From the NCBI RefSeq assembly GCF_900129505.1, contig NZ_LT670818.1, positions 5,241,001-5,305,000 of the forward strand: a stretch of DNA of 64,000 nucleotides, written 5' to 3'. Origin of the DNA: Bradyrhizobium erythrophlei. GTDB taxonomy: Bacteria > Pseudomonadota > Alphaproteobacteria > Rhizobiales > Xanthobacteraceae. The notes under the pieces were generated by a model. The model worked only from the letters and a program-made list of their open reading frames with translations, did not search any database and was not told the origin of the DNA. Each line of letters opens with the position of its first letter. Positions within the stretch are counted from its first letter, which is position 1. Position numbers and translations under genes: made by a program. Of the stretch, positions 1-9,839 are shown in pieces.

Positions 1-1327
1 CGCCTTCGGCGACGGCACCGCGATGGGCGTCAACGACGGCGTGATCCTGGTGGCGCTGAAGGAGGACCACAAGCCGACCGCGACTTACATCAAGAAGCTG
101 CGACAGGTGTTGCCGACGGAATTCCCGGAAAACATCTTCTATTTCCAGGCCGCCGACATGGTGACGCAAATCCTCAATTTCGGCATCCCGGCGCAGATCA
201 ATGTGCGCACGGTGGGCTACAACCGCGCCAACAACCTGCGCATCGCGAACGAACTGCAGCAGAAGATCGCAGCCATCCCCGGCCTTGCCGACGTGCACCT
301 GCAGCAGGAGATCAACGGGCCGGAATTCTTCGCCCAGATCGACCGCGCCCGAGCCGGCCAGTTCGGACTGACGGTGAACGACATCGCGCTGAACCTGAAT
401 ACCTCGCTGGCGTCATCGGAGCAGGTGTCTCCTAACTTCTGGACCGATCCGGCCAACGGGACGCCCTACTATCTCGCCGTGCAGACGCCGGAATACCGCA
501 CCGACACCTTTAACGACCTGAAGAACACGCCGGTGACCAAGTTCACGGTCGGCAACAACGGCAACCCGGTGCCGGGGCTGCTCAGCAACGTCGCCACGCT
601 GAAGCGCGACTCGATCGCCACCAACACCAACCAGGCCAACGTGCAGCCGCTGTACGAGATCTACGCCAATGCCGACGGCCGCGACCTCGGCTCGCTTCAG
701 ACCGGGATCCAAGAGGTGATCGACCAGTACAGGCCGCAGCTGACACCCGGGAACCGGATCGAGGTGGTGGGCCAGATCGGCAGCATGAACTCGGCGTTCC
801 GCGACCTCGGCATCGGTATCCTGTTCGCAGCGGTGTTTGTCTACCTGCTGATGGTGGTGAACTACCAGACTTGGGGTGACCCGTTCGTGGTGATCCTGGC
901 GCTGCCGGCGACCTTCTGCGGCATCGTCACCATGCTCTACATCACCAACACCACACTGAGCGTGCCCTCGCTGATGGGCGCGATCATGGCGATCGGCGTC
1001 GCCTCGGCGAACTCGATCCTGCTGGTGACCTTCGCCCGCGAGCAGCAGCTCGCCGGCCACACCGCGTTCGAGGCGGCGATCGCCTCGGGCCGCACCCGCA
1101 TCCGCCCGGTACTCATGACGGCGACCGCGATGATCGTCGGCATGATCCCGATGGCGATCGGCGGCCCGGGCGAGGAACAGAACGCGGCCCTGGCCCGCGC
1201 TGTGATCGGCGGGCTGCTGTTCGCCACCCCGGCCACCCTTTTCGTGGTACCTTACCTTTTCGCGCTGCTGCGCAAGGGCAATGACGGCAAGCTGGCGCAG
1301 GGCGTCTTCGCAGAGGACCCGGTATGA
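1..1327 (+). CDS. RND efflux pump inner-membrane permease, C-terminal part
   Basis: The reading frame is open from the first base of the window, so the start lies outside it and only about 440 C-terminal residues are present. They cover the second periplasmic (porter/docking) half, then five hydrophobic segments typical of AcrB/MexF-type transporters, including GILFAAVFVYLLMVV and GAIMAIGVASANSILLVTFA. The protein would export small molecules across the inner membrane by proton antiport. The TGA stop overlaps the ATG of the adaptor gene (ATGA), so the two are translationally coupled. The order permease then adaptor is the reverse of the common one. The exact subfamily (HAE1 or heavy metal) cannot be fixed from this half. 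Confidence 0.93.
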   Translation, partial: AFGDGTAMGVNDGVILVALKEDHKPTATYIKKLRQVLPTEFPENIFYFQAADMVTQILNFGIPAQINVRTVGYNRANNLRIANELQQKIAAIPGLADVHLQQEINGPEFFAQIDRARAGQFGLTVNDIALNLNTSLASSEQVSPNFWTDPANGTPYYLAVQTPEYRTDTFNDLKNTPVTKFTVGNNGNPVPGLLSNVATLKRDSIATNTNQANVQPLYEIYANADGRDLGSLQTGIQEVIDQYRPQLTPGNRIEVVGQIGSMNSAFRDLGIGILFAAVFVYLLMVVNYQTWGDPFVVILALPATFCGIVTMLYITNTTLSVPSLMGAIMAIGVASANSILLVTFAREQQLAGHTAFEAAIASGRTRIRPVLMTATAMIVGMIPMAIGGPGEEQNAALARAVIGGLLFATPATLFVVPYLFALLRKGNDGKLAQGVFAEDPV

Positions 1328-2613
1328 ACGAGCTCGCCCCGCCCCCGGACAACGGCGTCCCGGTGCACGAACACCCGGTTGATCACCGGTCCGTGCAGAC
1401 GTCCACGCAATCGAAGGGCAAGGCCGGCCGCATCATCCTGGCCTTCCTGGTCATTGCGCTTCTCGCCGGCGCGCTCGGTTATGGCTTCTGGAAGCACTAC
1501 ACGCTGCACGCCGAGGTGATGGCGACCGCAGAGGCGCGGCGCGACTTCGTGCCGTCGGTGCGCAGCGCGTCGGTGCGCGCCAGCGATCCGTTCCGCATCG
1601 CGAGCTGGCCCGGCACCACCGAAGCCTTCGAGCAGGCCAATATCTATGCCCGCGCCAGCGGCTACATCTCCAAGCGCAATGTCGACATCGGCAGCCGGGT
1701 GAGAGCCGGCGATCTTCTCGTCGAGATCACTGCGCCTGAGATCGAGCACCAGATCGCGCAGGCGGAAGGCACACTGACGCAGGTACGCGCCAACCTTGAG
1801 CAGGCAAAGGCCAACCGCGACCTCGCCCAGGTGACCTGGGACCGCGACCGCAAGCTGGTGCAGCAGGGCTGGACGACCCAGCAGCAGGGCGACACCGACC
1901 GCCTGACCCTGCAGTCGCGCGAAGCTGCGGTGGGGGTCGCGACCGCCAACATCGTCGCCCAGGAGGCGCAGCTGCGGGTGCTGAACCAGCAAAGGGTGTA
2001 TCAGCGCGTGGTGGCGCCGTTCGACGGCGTCATCACCCAGCGCAACATCGACGTCGGCAGCCTGGTGCAGGCGGACGCCGCCAGCGGCACCTTTCTGTTC
2101 GCACTGGCGCATGCGGACGTCATCCGCATCCAGCTCTACGTGCCGCAGGACGACGCCATCGGCGTCGTGCCGGGCACGCAGGCGGTGGTGCGCGTGCCGG
2201 AAATCCCGGGCCGCGACTTCTCCGGGAGCGTCGCCCGCATCGCCGACGCGCTGCAGCCCGGCACCCGCACGCTCCTGACCGAGATCGACGTGCCCAACCC
2301 GGACCGCGCGCTGTCGCCGGGGATGTACTGCCGGGTGGAATTGAAGATCCCGCGCAAGACGCCGTCGCTGATCGTGCCGTCGGAGGCGATCATCTTCAAC
2401 CGCAACGGGCTTTCCGTTGCAGTGGTCGAGAACGACACCGCGCGGATCCGCAATGTCACGGTGGTGCGCGATTTCGGCACCTCGGTAGAGGTCAGCGAGG
2501 GCGTCGCCGCGGGCGACAAGGTGATCCTGAACCCGCAGGTCGATCTCGCCGACGGCCGCAAGGTGACGATCCGGCCGGATTCGCCGAAGCCAGACCAGAC
2601 AAAGAAGTCGTAG
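1324..2613 (+). CDS. RND efflux pump periplasmic adaptor (membrane fusion protein)
   Basis: This 429-residue HlyD/AcrA-type adaptor would join the upstream permease to an outer-membrane channel. It has one N-terminal membrane anchor (about residues 36-60), then a biotinyl-lipoyl half motif (IYARASGYISKRNVDIGSRV), a coiled-coil hairpin (about 140-220, rich in Q, A and R), the second lipoyl half (QRVVAPFDGVITQRNIDVGS) and beta-barrel domains. It begins inside the permease stop codon (ATGA). No TolC-like gene follows, so the channel must be encoded elsewhere. Confidence 0.92.
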   Translation: MNELAPPPDNGVPVHEHPVDHRSVQTSTQSKGKAGRIILAFLVIALLAGALGYGFWKHYTLHAEVMATAEARRDFVPSVRSASVRASDPFRIASWPGTTEAFEQANIYARASGYISKRNVDIGSRVRAGDLLVEITAPEIEHQIAQAEGTLTQVRANLEQAKANRDLAQVTWDRDRKLVQQGWTTQQQGDTDRLTLQSREAAVGVATANIVAQEAQLRVLNQQRVYQRVVAPFDGVITQRNIDVGSLVQADAASGTFLFALAHADVIRIQLYVPQDDAIGVVPGTQAVVRVPEIPGRDFSGSVARIADALQPGTRTLLTEIDVPNPDRALSPGMYCRVELKIPRKTPSLIVPSEAIIFNRNGLSVAVVENDTARIRNVTVVRDFGTSVEVSEGVAAGDKVILNPQVDLADGRKVTIRPDSPKPDQTKKS

Positions 2614-2690
2614 GGTATATGGCGTCGTCCTACGGGACCAAACAAAAGCGAATCGACTAAGTCATTGATTTCTCGTCCGTTGCCAAAAAT

Positions 2691-3245
2691 TTGCTTGGCA
2701 ATCCCCGCAACCTTGGCCGCCAGTATGCTCCGCTATCGCTGTTGCGACAGGCGCGGCGTGTCGGCGCGATGCTGATCGTCGCGATCGCTGCAATCCTGAT
2801 CCTGATGAAGGGCCACCGTGCGGTGTACGAGTCTATGCAATGGCCGCTGAATACCGATGGGCTCGGCGGACTGGCCACGATCGGCCCCGCGGCAGACGGT
2901 TATGCATTCGAGGTGGCGCTCGTGGTCGGTATCCTCGGTTGGCTGTATACCGTGAGCCGCCGGGCCGCGCCGACATTCAGTGTCGGCTACCAGCGTCAGT
3001 TGAGGTGCTGTCTGTCGCTGTCGGCGGCTGCCGCCGTTTTCCTGACTGGATCTGTCATTTTGGACGCGATCCTGGGCGGAGCGCGCATTGTCGGCGCCGG
3101 GATGTCACTGGCCACCCTGGTTCCGTTGTTGTCGATCGCGTTCGAAGTTGCTTTGATCACCGCAATCGTCGCAGAGCTTCGCAAGACTATTCAGCGCAAA
3201 GCCCTGGTCTCCGCCTTGTTCATCGACAAGAACGCGAGCTACTAG
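2691..3245 (+). CDS. hypothetical membrane protein
   Basis: I do not recognise this 184-residue protein. It has about four hydrophobic segments (near residues 27-42, 72-90, 105-125 and 135-160), so it is probably an inner-membrane protein with a short polar C-terminus. The longest frame starts at a TTG at 2691. An in-frame ATG at 2769 (MLIVAIAAILIL) would begin directly at the first membrane segment and is an equally plausible start. It lies 80 bases after the efflux adaptor on the same strand but has no evident link to it. Confidence 0.6.
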   Translation: MLGNPRNLGRQYAPLSLLRQARRVGAMLIVAIAAILILMKGHRAVYESMQWPLNTDGLGGLATIGPAADGYAFEVALVVGILGWLYTVSRRAAPTFSVGYQRQLRCCLSLSAAAAVFLTGSVILDAILGGARIVGAGMSLATLVPLLSIAFEVALITAIVAELRKTIQRKALVSALFIDKNASY

Positions 3246-3429
3246 TGAACTTCAACAGCGCCAATATGCGACGCAATCGGGGCACGAAATGATCCGCACC
3301 TATATGAAAAAGTGAGGATGCCCGATGTCCGCTGTCGGCGGAAGTCGTTTCTCGACTCGCTTCCATCATTAAGGGTGGCTCGCTTCTTGGTCGCAAGTCC
3401 GAAAATATTTCGAACGTAGATGATGATTG

Positions 3430-3590
3430 TCAATGAAGGACCGCTCTTGGCACGAAGCGGACGTGCGGCCAGCGCTCTCTTCAAGTTCGCGTGCGCTGAT
3501 TTCTAGAGCCAGACATTTTTGTCTTTTCGCGGCCGCAATTCATTGGTGCGTACGCGCTGCTCCACATGCGAAATCCGCCGATAAAGGCAT
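3430..3590. repeat. mosaic intergenic repeat, copy A
   Basis: This segment shares blocks with 4385-4540: a cttcaagttcgcgtgcg block, a block around ccagac-ttttgtctttt, and a gcgtacgcgctg-tccacatgcgaaat block. The blocks are in the order X-Z-Y here and X-Y-Z in the other copy. The two copies flank the decayed ROK kinase gene, and copy A overlaps that gene's 3' end. Its left edge holds an inverted repeat (ccgctcttggcacgaagcgg) resembling short elements at about 8530 and 56040. Confidence 0.55.
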
Positions 3591-4199
3591 AGGCATTGTT
3601 GCCAGCCCGGCATCCTTTCGGCAGTTTAGTCAGGTGCACGAGATTTCCGCCGCCGATGACTACATCCTCGGGTTCGGTGGCTGCGATCAATCGTTCGATC
3701 ACATCCGTTGCGAGCTTCCGCCAGCGCTTTTTACCGACCCGTTCGAGGCCCCTGTCACCAACGTAATCTTCATAGGTGCCCTTCTTGTAGGGCAAATGGC
3801 CGAGCTCCATCGGTTCGACAATGCCGTTCACGATCATTGCAGAGCCGAGTCCCGTTCCCAATCCAGGAACAACATCTTGCCGCCCCGGTAGCTGCCGAGA
3901 GCCTGCATCGCTGCATCGTTGACGACCCTTACCGGCAGGCCAAATGCCGGAGCAAAATCGAACCCCATCCAACCAGGTCCGAGATGGTGAGGTTCGGCGA
4001 CGGGGCGGCCGTGGAGAACCGGTCCGGGAAAGCCGACCGATACCACGTCGTAGGCCCAATCCTTCGCAAGTTTCTTAACGTCGGAGACCATTTGCCGTGC
4101 CGTCATCGTTGGTCCGGAGGCGATCTCTCGCTTCTGCTTCTGGCCGGTGGCAAGTATTTTGACGTGAGTCCCGCCGACATCGACAGCTAAGATGTTCAT
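3481..4199 (-). pseudogene. ROK-family / polyphosphate-glucokinase-like kinase, frameshifted
   Basis: The frame from 4199 gives a typical ROK sugar-kinase N-terminus: phosphate loop DVGGTHVK, GFPGPVLHGRP and the NDAAMQALGSYRGG segment. It then breaks. At about 3857-3866 one G appears to be missing, because the second frame resumes exactly with the expected GLGTGLGSAMIVNG motif and runs through the GGGN segment to FIGGFRMW. The family would phosphorylate glucose with ATP or polyphosphate in the cytoplasm. After RMW (about 3562) the frame runs into repeat copy A and ends late, so the native stop is also lost. A sequencing error could explain the single indel but not the altered 3' end. The sugar-metabolism setting fits the debranching enzyme at 6143. 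Confidence 0.75.
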
Positions 4200-4780
4200 A
4201 CACGAAGCTCGTTAACGGTCATCTGCATTGGCAGTAACAAAAACTTGTCGATCACATTTGAGGCGGCGCTAAACCACAGCCTAGGAGCGAAGTTCCTGAC
4301 ACCTGCCATTGTCGATGAACCTACATAAATTGAAAAAGTTCCGCCTGCGAAACAAACATTGGATAGGTCGGGGACTGCCGGCCGCTGCTGGCGCAATGCG
4401 GACATGCTGCCAGCTCCCTCTTCAAGTTCGCGTGCGCCGGGCCGCGGTTGATTGATGCGTACGCGCTGTTCCACATGCGAAATCTGCCGATAGTGATTCC
4501 TTGAACCAGACGGTTTTGTCTTTAGCGAAAGCGCCGGAATGAGTTCGTTCTTGTTGCAATGCTCAGAACTTTCGGCGCCTTGCATCGGTGGTTGCAAACC
4601 TTGTCACCGGCGGCTTATCCTGCGTGGTCCGATGGCGTTGAAGGAAGCCTTTGCGCCGGAAGCGGTCGCGCCCGATTTTGCGGTCGGCACCGGCGGACTT
4701 CTCGGTCTACGTCCGAGAGACCTCTATGCCACATCTTCTGACCTCGTCGCGATCAACAACGTGCTGCGGAGTCGAACGAA
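4200..4780. other. gene-poor stretch with repeat copy B
   Basis: I see no convincing gene here. Bases 4385-4540 hold copy B of the mosaic repeat. A frame at 4539-4811 (with a possible internal start, MALKEAFAPEAVAPDF, at 4632) cannot be tied to any family and overlaps the start of the MFS gene, so it is not called. Confidence 0.5.
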
Positions 4781-6043
4781 ATGGTCATTGCTGCGGATTC
4801 CGCAGGAGTAGCGACTGCAATTGCACCATCACCATCTGTCGCCAGCTTGCGTGGTCTCGATGGCGTCAACCTGTTTCTCGCTGGAGCGTTGTCGGGCTTC
4901 GGTCCATACGTTGCTGCGTACCTAGCCGAACAAAAGTGGACCCAACAGAGCATCGGCTTTGCGTTGACGGCAGGTGGATTCGCCGGATTGGTGAGTCAAC
5001 TACCCGGCGGTGCATTGCTCGATGCTATCCGATCCAAACGAATAGTGGTCGCGCTAGGTGCCGGTATGGTTGCAGCAGGCGCGCTGATTATTGAAGTTTG
5101 GCCCAGTTTTCCATTAGTGTTAGCAGCTCTCGTGCTCCAAGGGATCACCGGTGGCTTTCTGGGGCTGGCGATTACCGCCATCAGCCTTGGTCTAGTTGGC
5201 AATGCAGCGCTTGCCGAGCGACTAGGACGTAATCAGCGCTTTGCATCGGCGGGAGGGGTATTGGCGACCGGCTTCATGGGCTCCATCGCCTATTTCCTTT
5301 CGTATCGCGCGATATTCATCGTCGCTGCCGCACTGGTGCTTCCGCTGCTCCTTGCTCTCAGCCGGGTCCAGCCTTCAGACATCCATTTCGGCCGCGCCTC
5401 ATGCATCCCGGATCATCAAGGACCGGGCCCGCCGCCGAGAGCCCAGCTCCGAAGCCTTTGGAAGATCAGCGGCCTGCTCATATTCGCCGGCTGCGTGTTC
5501 TTATTTCAGATGGCTAACGCGTCGATGCTGCCGCTCGCCGGCGAAGCGTTCGCGTACAACGAGGAACCGCTTTCCTCGCTCATCGTCACCGCGCTGATCG
5601 TAGTGCCTCAGATCCTCGTGGCGACAATGGCGCCGTGGGCTGGACGCCGGGCGGACACGTGGGGCCGCCGACCACTGTTGCTCGTCGGCTTCACAGCATT
5701 GCCGATCCGCGCGCTGGTGTTTGCCTGGACTACCAATCCAACGATTCTCATCGTCGCTCAATTGCTGGACGGAGTCAGCGGAACGATGCTTGGCGTGCTC
5801 ACGGCGCTGATAGTCGCCGACCTCACAGCGGGTACCGGCCGGTTTAATCTCGCGCAGGGATTCGTCGGAACGATATCCGGGATCGGCGCTTCGCTCAGCA
5901 CCACACTTTCAGGTCTCGTGGCCGGGAACCTTGGCCGTGCGGCTGGATTTCTGGGCATTGCGGCGGTGGCCCTGGCCGCTCTATTTCTCCTGTGGTCGCT
6001 AATGCCTGAAACCCATCCGTCAAATAGGAGCGAGCACCTATAA
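4781..6043 (+). CDS. MFS transporter
   Basis: This 420-residue protein has about twelve hydrophobic segments and the major-facilitator layout of two six-helix halves split by a polar loop (about residues 200-225). The second half carries the A-like loop motif GRRADTWGRRPLLL. It is an inner-membrane secondary carrier, and the substrate cannot be read from sequence. The ATG at 4781 gives a normal cytoplasmic N-terminus but has no clear ribosome-binding site. It precedes the glucosidase gene by 100 bases on the same strand, so co-transcription is possible. Confidence 0.82.
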   Translation: MVIAADSAGVATAIAPSPSVASLRGLDGVNLFLAGALSGFGPYVAAYLAEQKWTQQSIGFALTAGGFAGLVSQLPGGALLDAIRSKRIVVALGAGMVAAGALIIEVWPSFPLVLAALVLQGITGGFLGLAITAISLGLVGNAALAERLGRNQRFASAGGVLATGFMGSIAYFLSYRAIFIVAAALVLPLLLALSRVQPSDIHFGRASCIPDHQGPGPPPRAQLRSLWKISGLLIFAGCVFLFQMANASMLPLAGEAFAYNEEPLSSLIVTALIVVPQILVATMAPWAGRRADTWGRRPLLLVGFTALPIRALVFAWTTNPTILIVAQLLDGVSGTMLGVLTALIVADLTAGTGRFNLAQGFVGTISGIGASLSTTLSGLVAGNLGRAAGFLGIAAVALAALFLLWSLMPETHPSNRSEHL

Positions 6044-6142
6044 CCGCTCATCACCTTCATTAGGCGCGCATGATGGACGTCAGGATGGCGAACAACCTCG
6101 TCTTATTGGGTACTATAACCATTTTCGATGAAGGACTTGCGG

Positions 6143-8323
6143 ATGTCATTCAAGGTTCAGGTCGGCCCAGCACAGATCGCCATTCATCAGGGGCAGACGG
6201 TGTTGCTCACCGAAACCGACGGGCGGGTGCACTGGCCAAGCAACCGCGGACTTTATTTCCGCGATACCAGGGTGATCAGCGCCTGGGCAATTTATGCCAA
6301 CGGCGAGCTGTGGGACCTGCTAAATGGTGGCGCTATTGCTCCCCAGGCGGCTCGCATCTTCCTGACCAACCGCGCTTTCGAAACCGAAGACGGGCCCGTC
6401 GCGGCACGCACACTGGGCTTGGTGATCGGCCGTCAAGTCGATGGCGGACTGCACGAAGACATCGAGATCACCAACAACAGCCAAAGACCAGTTCGTTTCA
6501 ACCTGGAGGTCGCCGTGCGCGCCGATTTCGCCGACATTTTTGAGGTGAAGGGCGACAATATCGTGCGGCGTGGCCACATCATCACCTCGTGGTCGGCCAA
6601 GCGGGAAATACTTCGGGTGACCTATCACAACAGGGATTTTTGCCGTGAATTAATCGTACGTACTGGTGAGGGCGACGGCAGGCCGACGGTATATGCCAAC
6701 GGACGTTTAAGTTTCGACGTCGCACTGAAGCCAGGGCAGGCCTGGCATCGCTGCCTGATCTACGATCTCGTGGACGGCTCGAAGCGCTTTCGAGCATCGA
6801 AGGAATGTATTCATTCCAGCGAAACGTCGGACCACTCTCGCAATATAGACGAATGGCAGCGAACGGTCCTGAAAATCGCGACCAGCAACGAGGAATTCTA
6901 TCGCTGCTATAATCAGGGAGTGCAGGACATGGCGGCCTTGCGGCTTCCGTTGCAGGGTACGGATCACATGGTGTTCGTCCCGGCCGCCGGATTGCCGTGG
7001 TTCGTAGCGCTGTTTGGCCGCGATACCTTGATCGTCTCGTTGCAAACGATGATTGTTTATCCGGAATTCGCTGCGGGCACGCTGGAGGTTTTGGCGCAGT
7101 ATCAAGCGACGGAGCGCGACGACTACCGTGACGCGGAGCCAGGTAAGATCCTGCACGAGCTCCGTTACGGCGAGCTGGCGCATTTTAAGCTGATCCCACA
7201 CACGCCATATTACGGCACGGCGGACGCGACGCCCCTCTATCTGATCGCGCTGCATTCAGCGTGGAAGGCAACCGGCGATCAAACCCTGATCGAGCGGCAT
7301 TTGCCGAATGCCGAAGCGTGCCTGATCTGGATCGACAAATACGGGGATCGTGACGGCGACGGATTTCAGGAATATCAGACGCGGTCGACAGCCGGCTACG
7401 AGAACATGGCGTGGAAAGATTCCGGAGATTCCGTGATGTATCCTGACGGTACGCTCGTGCGCGGCCCTAAAGCTCTGTGTGAATTGCAGGGCTATGTCTA
7501 CGACGCTTGGCTGCGCATGGCCGAGATCTACGACGAACTCGACAACAACCGACGTGCGAACCAGCTGCGCAAGAAGGCTGCGTTGCTATTCAAAAAATTC
7601 AACGAGCTGTTCTGGGACGAAAAATCAGGCTTCTATGCCTACGCATTGGACGGAGACAAGAAAAAGGTGCTTTCGGTGACTTCCAATGTCGGGCACTGCC
7701 TCTGGTCCGGCATCATCGCGCCAAAACGTGCTGCAACCGTTGTAAACCGGTTGATGCAGAAGGACATGTGGAGCAGTTGGGGAATCCGCACGCTCTCATC
7801 GAATCATCCCTCGTTCAATCCGTACAATTATCAAACCGGCGCGGTGTGGCCGCATGACAACTCGCTGATTGCACTGGGAATGCGACGCTACGGCTTTGAT
7901 GCGGAAGCGGCGGCGGTGGCACGTGACATTAGCGGTGCCGCCAGTTATTTTTTACTGAACCAATTGCCCGAACTCTATGCTGGATTGCAGCGCGATCCGA
8001 CAGGTTTCCCGGTGCAGTATCTCGGTGCCAACGTGCCTCAGGCCTGGGCGGCGGGGACGCCGTTTGCGTTACTACAGGCGATGCTTGGGCTTCAGCTGGA
8101 TGCCCCGCGCGGAAAGCTATACGTTGATCCAGCGCTGCCTGCCTGGCTGCCAGACATGACGTTGATCGATCTGCGGCTAGGGCGGCGACGGTTCGATATC
8201 CGGTTCTGGCGTGACGGCAAGGAGAATCTATTCGAAGTTCTTAGGGGAAATCGCAGTGCGGTAGAACGGAAAGCCGTGTCTGAACTTCGCAAAAATAATG
8301 TGAACCGCGAAGCATCTCCGTGA
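6143..8323 (+). CDS. amylo-alpha-1,6-glucosidase / glycogen debranching-type protein
   Basis: This 726-residue protein has an N-terminal beta-rich domain of the GDE_N_bis type (about residues 10-205, starting VGPAQIAIHQGQTVLLTETDG) and a C-terminal (alpha/alpha)6-barrel hydrolase domain (about 265-660) with the WFVALFGRDTLIVSLQ motif. The family hydrolyses alpha-1,6 branch points or related glucosidic bonds of glycogen-like glucans. I chose the ATG at 6143 because AAGGA lies seven bases upstream; another ATG at 6128 would add five residues. With the nearby decayed glucokinase-like gene it suggests a former glucan or trehalose-use cluster. Confidence 0.85.
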   Translation: MSFKVQVGPAQIAIHQGQTVLLTETDGRVHWPSNRGLYFRDTRVISAWAIYANGELWDLLNGGAIAPQAARIFLTNRAFETEDGPVAARTLGLVIGRQVDGGLHEDIEITNNSQRPVRFNLEVAVRADFADIFEVKGDNIVRRGHIITSWSAKREILRVTYHNRDFCRELIVRTGEGDGRPTVYANGRLSFDVALKPGQAWHRCLIYDLVDGSKRFRASKECIHSSETSDHSRNIDEWQRTVLKIATSNEEFYRCYNQGVQDMAALRLPLQGTDHMVFVPAAGLPWFVALFGRDTLIVSLQTMIVYPEFAAGTLEVLAQYQATERDDYRDAEPGKILHELRYGELAHFKLIPHTPYYGTADATPLYLIALHSAWKATGDQTLIERHLPNAEACLIWIDKYGDRDGDGFQEYQTRSTAGYENMAWKDSGDSVMYPDGTLVRGPKALCELQGYVYDAWLRMAEIYDELDNNRRANQLRKKAALLFKKFNELFWDEKSGFYAYALDGDKKKVLSVTSNVGHCLWSGIIAPKRAATVVNRLMQKDMWSSWGIRTLSSNHPSFNPYNYQTGAVWPHDNSLIALGMRRYGFDAEAAAVARDISGAASYFLLNQLPELYAGLQRDPTGFPVQYLGANVPQAWAAGTPFALLQAMLGLQLDAPRGKLYVDPALPAWLPDMTLIDLRLGRRRFDIRFWRDGKENLFEVLRGNRSAVERKAVSELRKNNVNREASP

Positions 8324-8598
8324 TTGCGAGATTGTCTGCTTGGGTCTCATCGTTCCCAACGGTGATCGTCGACTACCGGCCAATGCAAGCAAGAATCTGC
8401 AAGAGTCGTTGCGTCTCCTTAACTCTAATCTACCGGATTCTAAGGTGTGATCTCGTTCGACAATGCGAGGATTGGCAAAGCCGGTCTTTGTCGAGGAATA
8501 TCGGCTCGCAAAAAACGAGCGGCTGAGGAACGGCCGCTTGTGGCGCGAAGCGGCCATTCACTAGGTCTCAGGCCGCTCATAGCCTAGCGCTGAGTCGT

Positions 8599-9570
8599 CT
8601 ATTCCGCTGAGGCTTTCGACATGAACGCAAGCTCCGGTCCTACCGGAACGATGCCACTCGGATTCAATTTGCGGTGGCTCTGATGGTAATGGCGCTTGAT
8701 GTGCCCAAGATTGACAGTCGCTGCGACGCCGTCGATCCGGAACAGGGTGCGCATATAGTCAGAAAGGCGCGGATAGTCGGCAATCCGCCGGATGTTGCAT
8801 TTGAAATGGCCGACATAGACGGGATCGAACCGGATCAGCGTCGTGAACAGCCGCCAGTCGGCCTCCGTGATTTCCCCGCCTGTTAGAAAGCGCCGGGATG
8901 ACAGGCGATCCTCGAGCCAGTCTAGTGTCTGGAAGAGGGGGCCGACGGCCTCCTCATAGGCTTCCTGCGTCGTTGCAAAACCGGCCCGGTAGACGCCGTT
9001 GTTGACCGTCGCATAGATGCGCGCATTCAAGCCGTCGATCTCGGTCCTGAGCGCCTCGGGATAATAGTCGCCTGCCTTCGCGCCGATGCCGTCGAAGGCA
9101 GTGTTGAACATGCGAATGATCTCGGACGACTCGTTGTTCACGATCGTGCCGGTCTTCTTGTCCCACAGAACCGGAACCGTGACATGGCCCGAGTAGGTCG
9201 GGTCCGACCTCGTGTAGACCTCGTGCAGATAGTGCGCGCCGCCGATAGGATCGGGAACCACGCCATCGCCTGCGGCGAAGCTCCAGCCCTGCTCGGCCAT
9301 GAGCCAATGCACAACCGAGACGTCGATGAGTGGCGTAAGCCCCTTCAGGGTGCGGAAGATCAGGGTCCGATGCGCCCAGGGGCAGGCCAGGGAAACATAG
9401 AGATGATAGCGCCCGGGCTCGGCCCTGTATCCGCCGACCCCCGTCGGGCCGGGCGTACCGTCAGTGGTAACCCAACTGCGGAAAACGCTGTCTCGACGCA
9501 CGAAACGTCCGCCGCTGGCCGAGGTATCGTACCACTGATCGTGCCAACGACCGTCAATGAGCAATCCCAT
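8599..9570 (-). CDS. glutathionyl-hydroquinone reductase (Xi-class GST)
   Basis: This 323-residue cytoplasmic enzyme reduces glutathionyl-hydroquinones to hydroquinones, releasing GSSG. It has the N-terminal thioredoxin-like domain with the catalytic Cys63 in ACPWAHR, the NNESSEIIRMFN glutathione-site segment, and a C-terminal helical domain with EADWRLFTTLIRFDPVYVGHFKCN. The start is the ATG at 9570, preceded by AAGGAG at good spacing. Upstream in-frame codons run into aldehyde dehydrogenase debris and are not part of the gene. It sits next to several redox and detoxification genes. Confidence 0.9.
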   Translation of the reverse strand: MGLLIDGRWHDQWYDTSASGGRFVRRDSVFRSWVTTDGTPGPTGVGGYRAEPGRYHLYVSLACPWAHRTLIFRTLKGLTPLIDVSVVHWLMAEQGWSFAAGDGVVPDPIGGAHYLHEVYTRSDPTYSGHVTVPVLWDKKTGTIVNNESSEIIRMFNTAFDGIGAKAGDYYPEALRTEIDGLNARIYATVNNGVYRAGFATTQEAYEEAVGPLFQTLDWLEDRLSSRRFLTGGEITEADWRLFTTLIRFDPVYVGHFKCNIRRIADYPRLSDYMRTLFRIDGVAATVNLGHIKRHYHQSHRKLNPSGIVPVGPELAFMSKASAE

Positions 9571-9599
9571 TTCATTCTCCTTCCAAATCGTCGCCGAGG

Positions 9600-9805
9600 C
9601 GTACGGCCCCCACGGCGGCGAGCCCGGGCGGTGCGACGTTGACGACTTTACGATTAGTGTCGTTCGCGAGTGCGATCGCCTCCTTCTCATTCTCGACGCG
9701 TAGAAGGACGCGACAGGACCGAATAGTTCTTGCGAGACCGGATTCCCTTGACGGTACCGGTCAGAATGGTCGGCTCGATGTAGAAACCGGGCCGGTCGAT
9801 GGCTC
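9600..9805 (-). pseudogene. aldehyde dehydrogenase C-terminal remnant
   Basis: Three reading frames on the minus strand carry successive pieces of one ALDH: GFYIEPTILTGTVKG, then QELFGPVASFY, then ENEKEAIALANDT. These match the conserved order in the family (FxEPTILT ... QEEIFGPV ... EAIALAND). At least two frameshifts separate them, both ends are missing, and the piece stops against the GST gene upstream region. No protein can be made from it. Confidence 0.72.
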
Positions 9806-9839
9806 TCTATTCCCTCTCGCGGTGGGCTTGCGGCAGCGC

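Noticed and set aside
1252..2112. 286-residue minus-strand frame
   Set aside because: It is antisense to the efflux adaptor; no motif supports it.
4196..4597. 133-residue minus-strand frame
   Set aside because: It overlaps repeat copy B, has no ribosome-binding site or recognisable family, and its composition looks non-coding.
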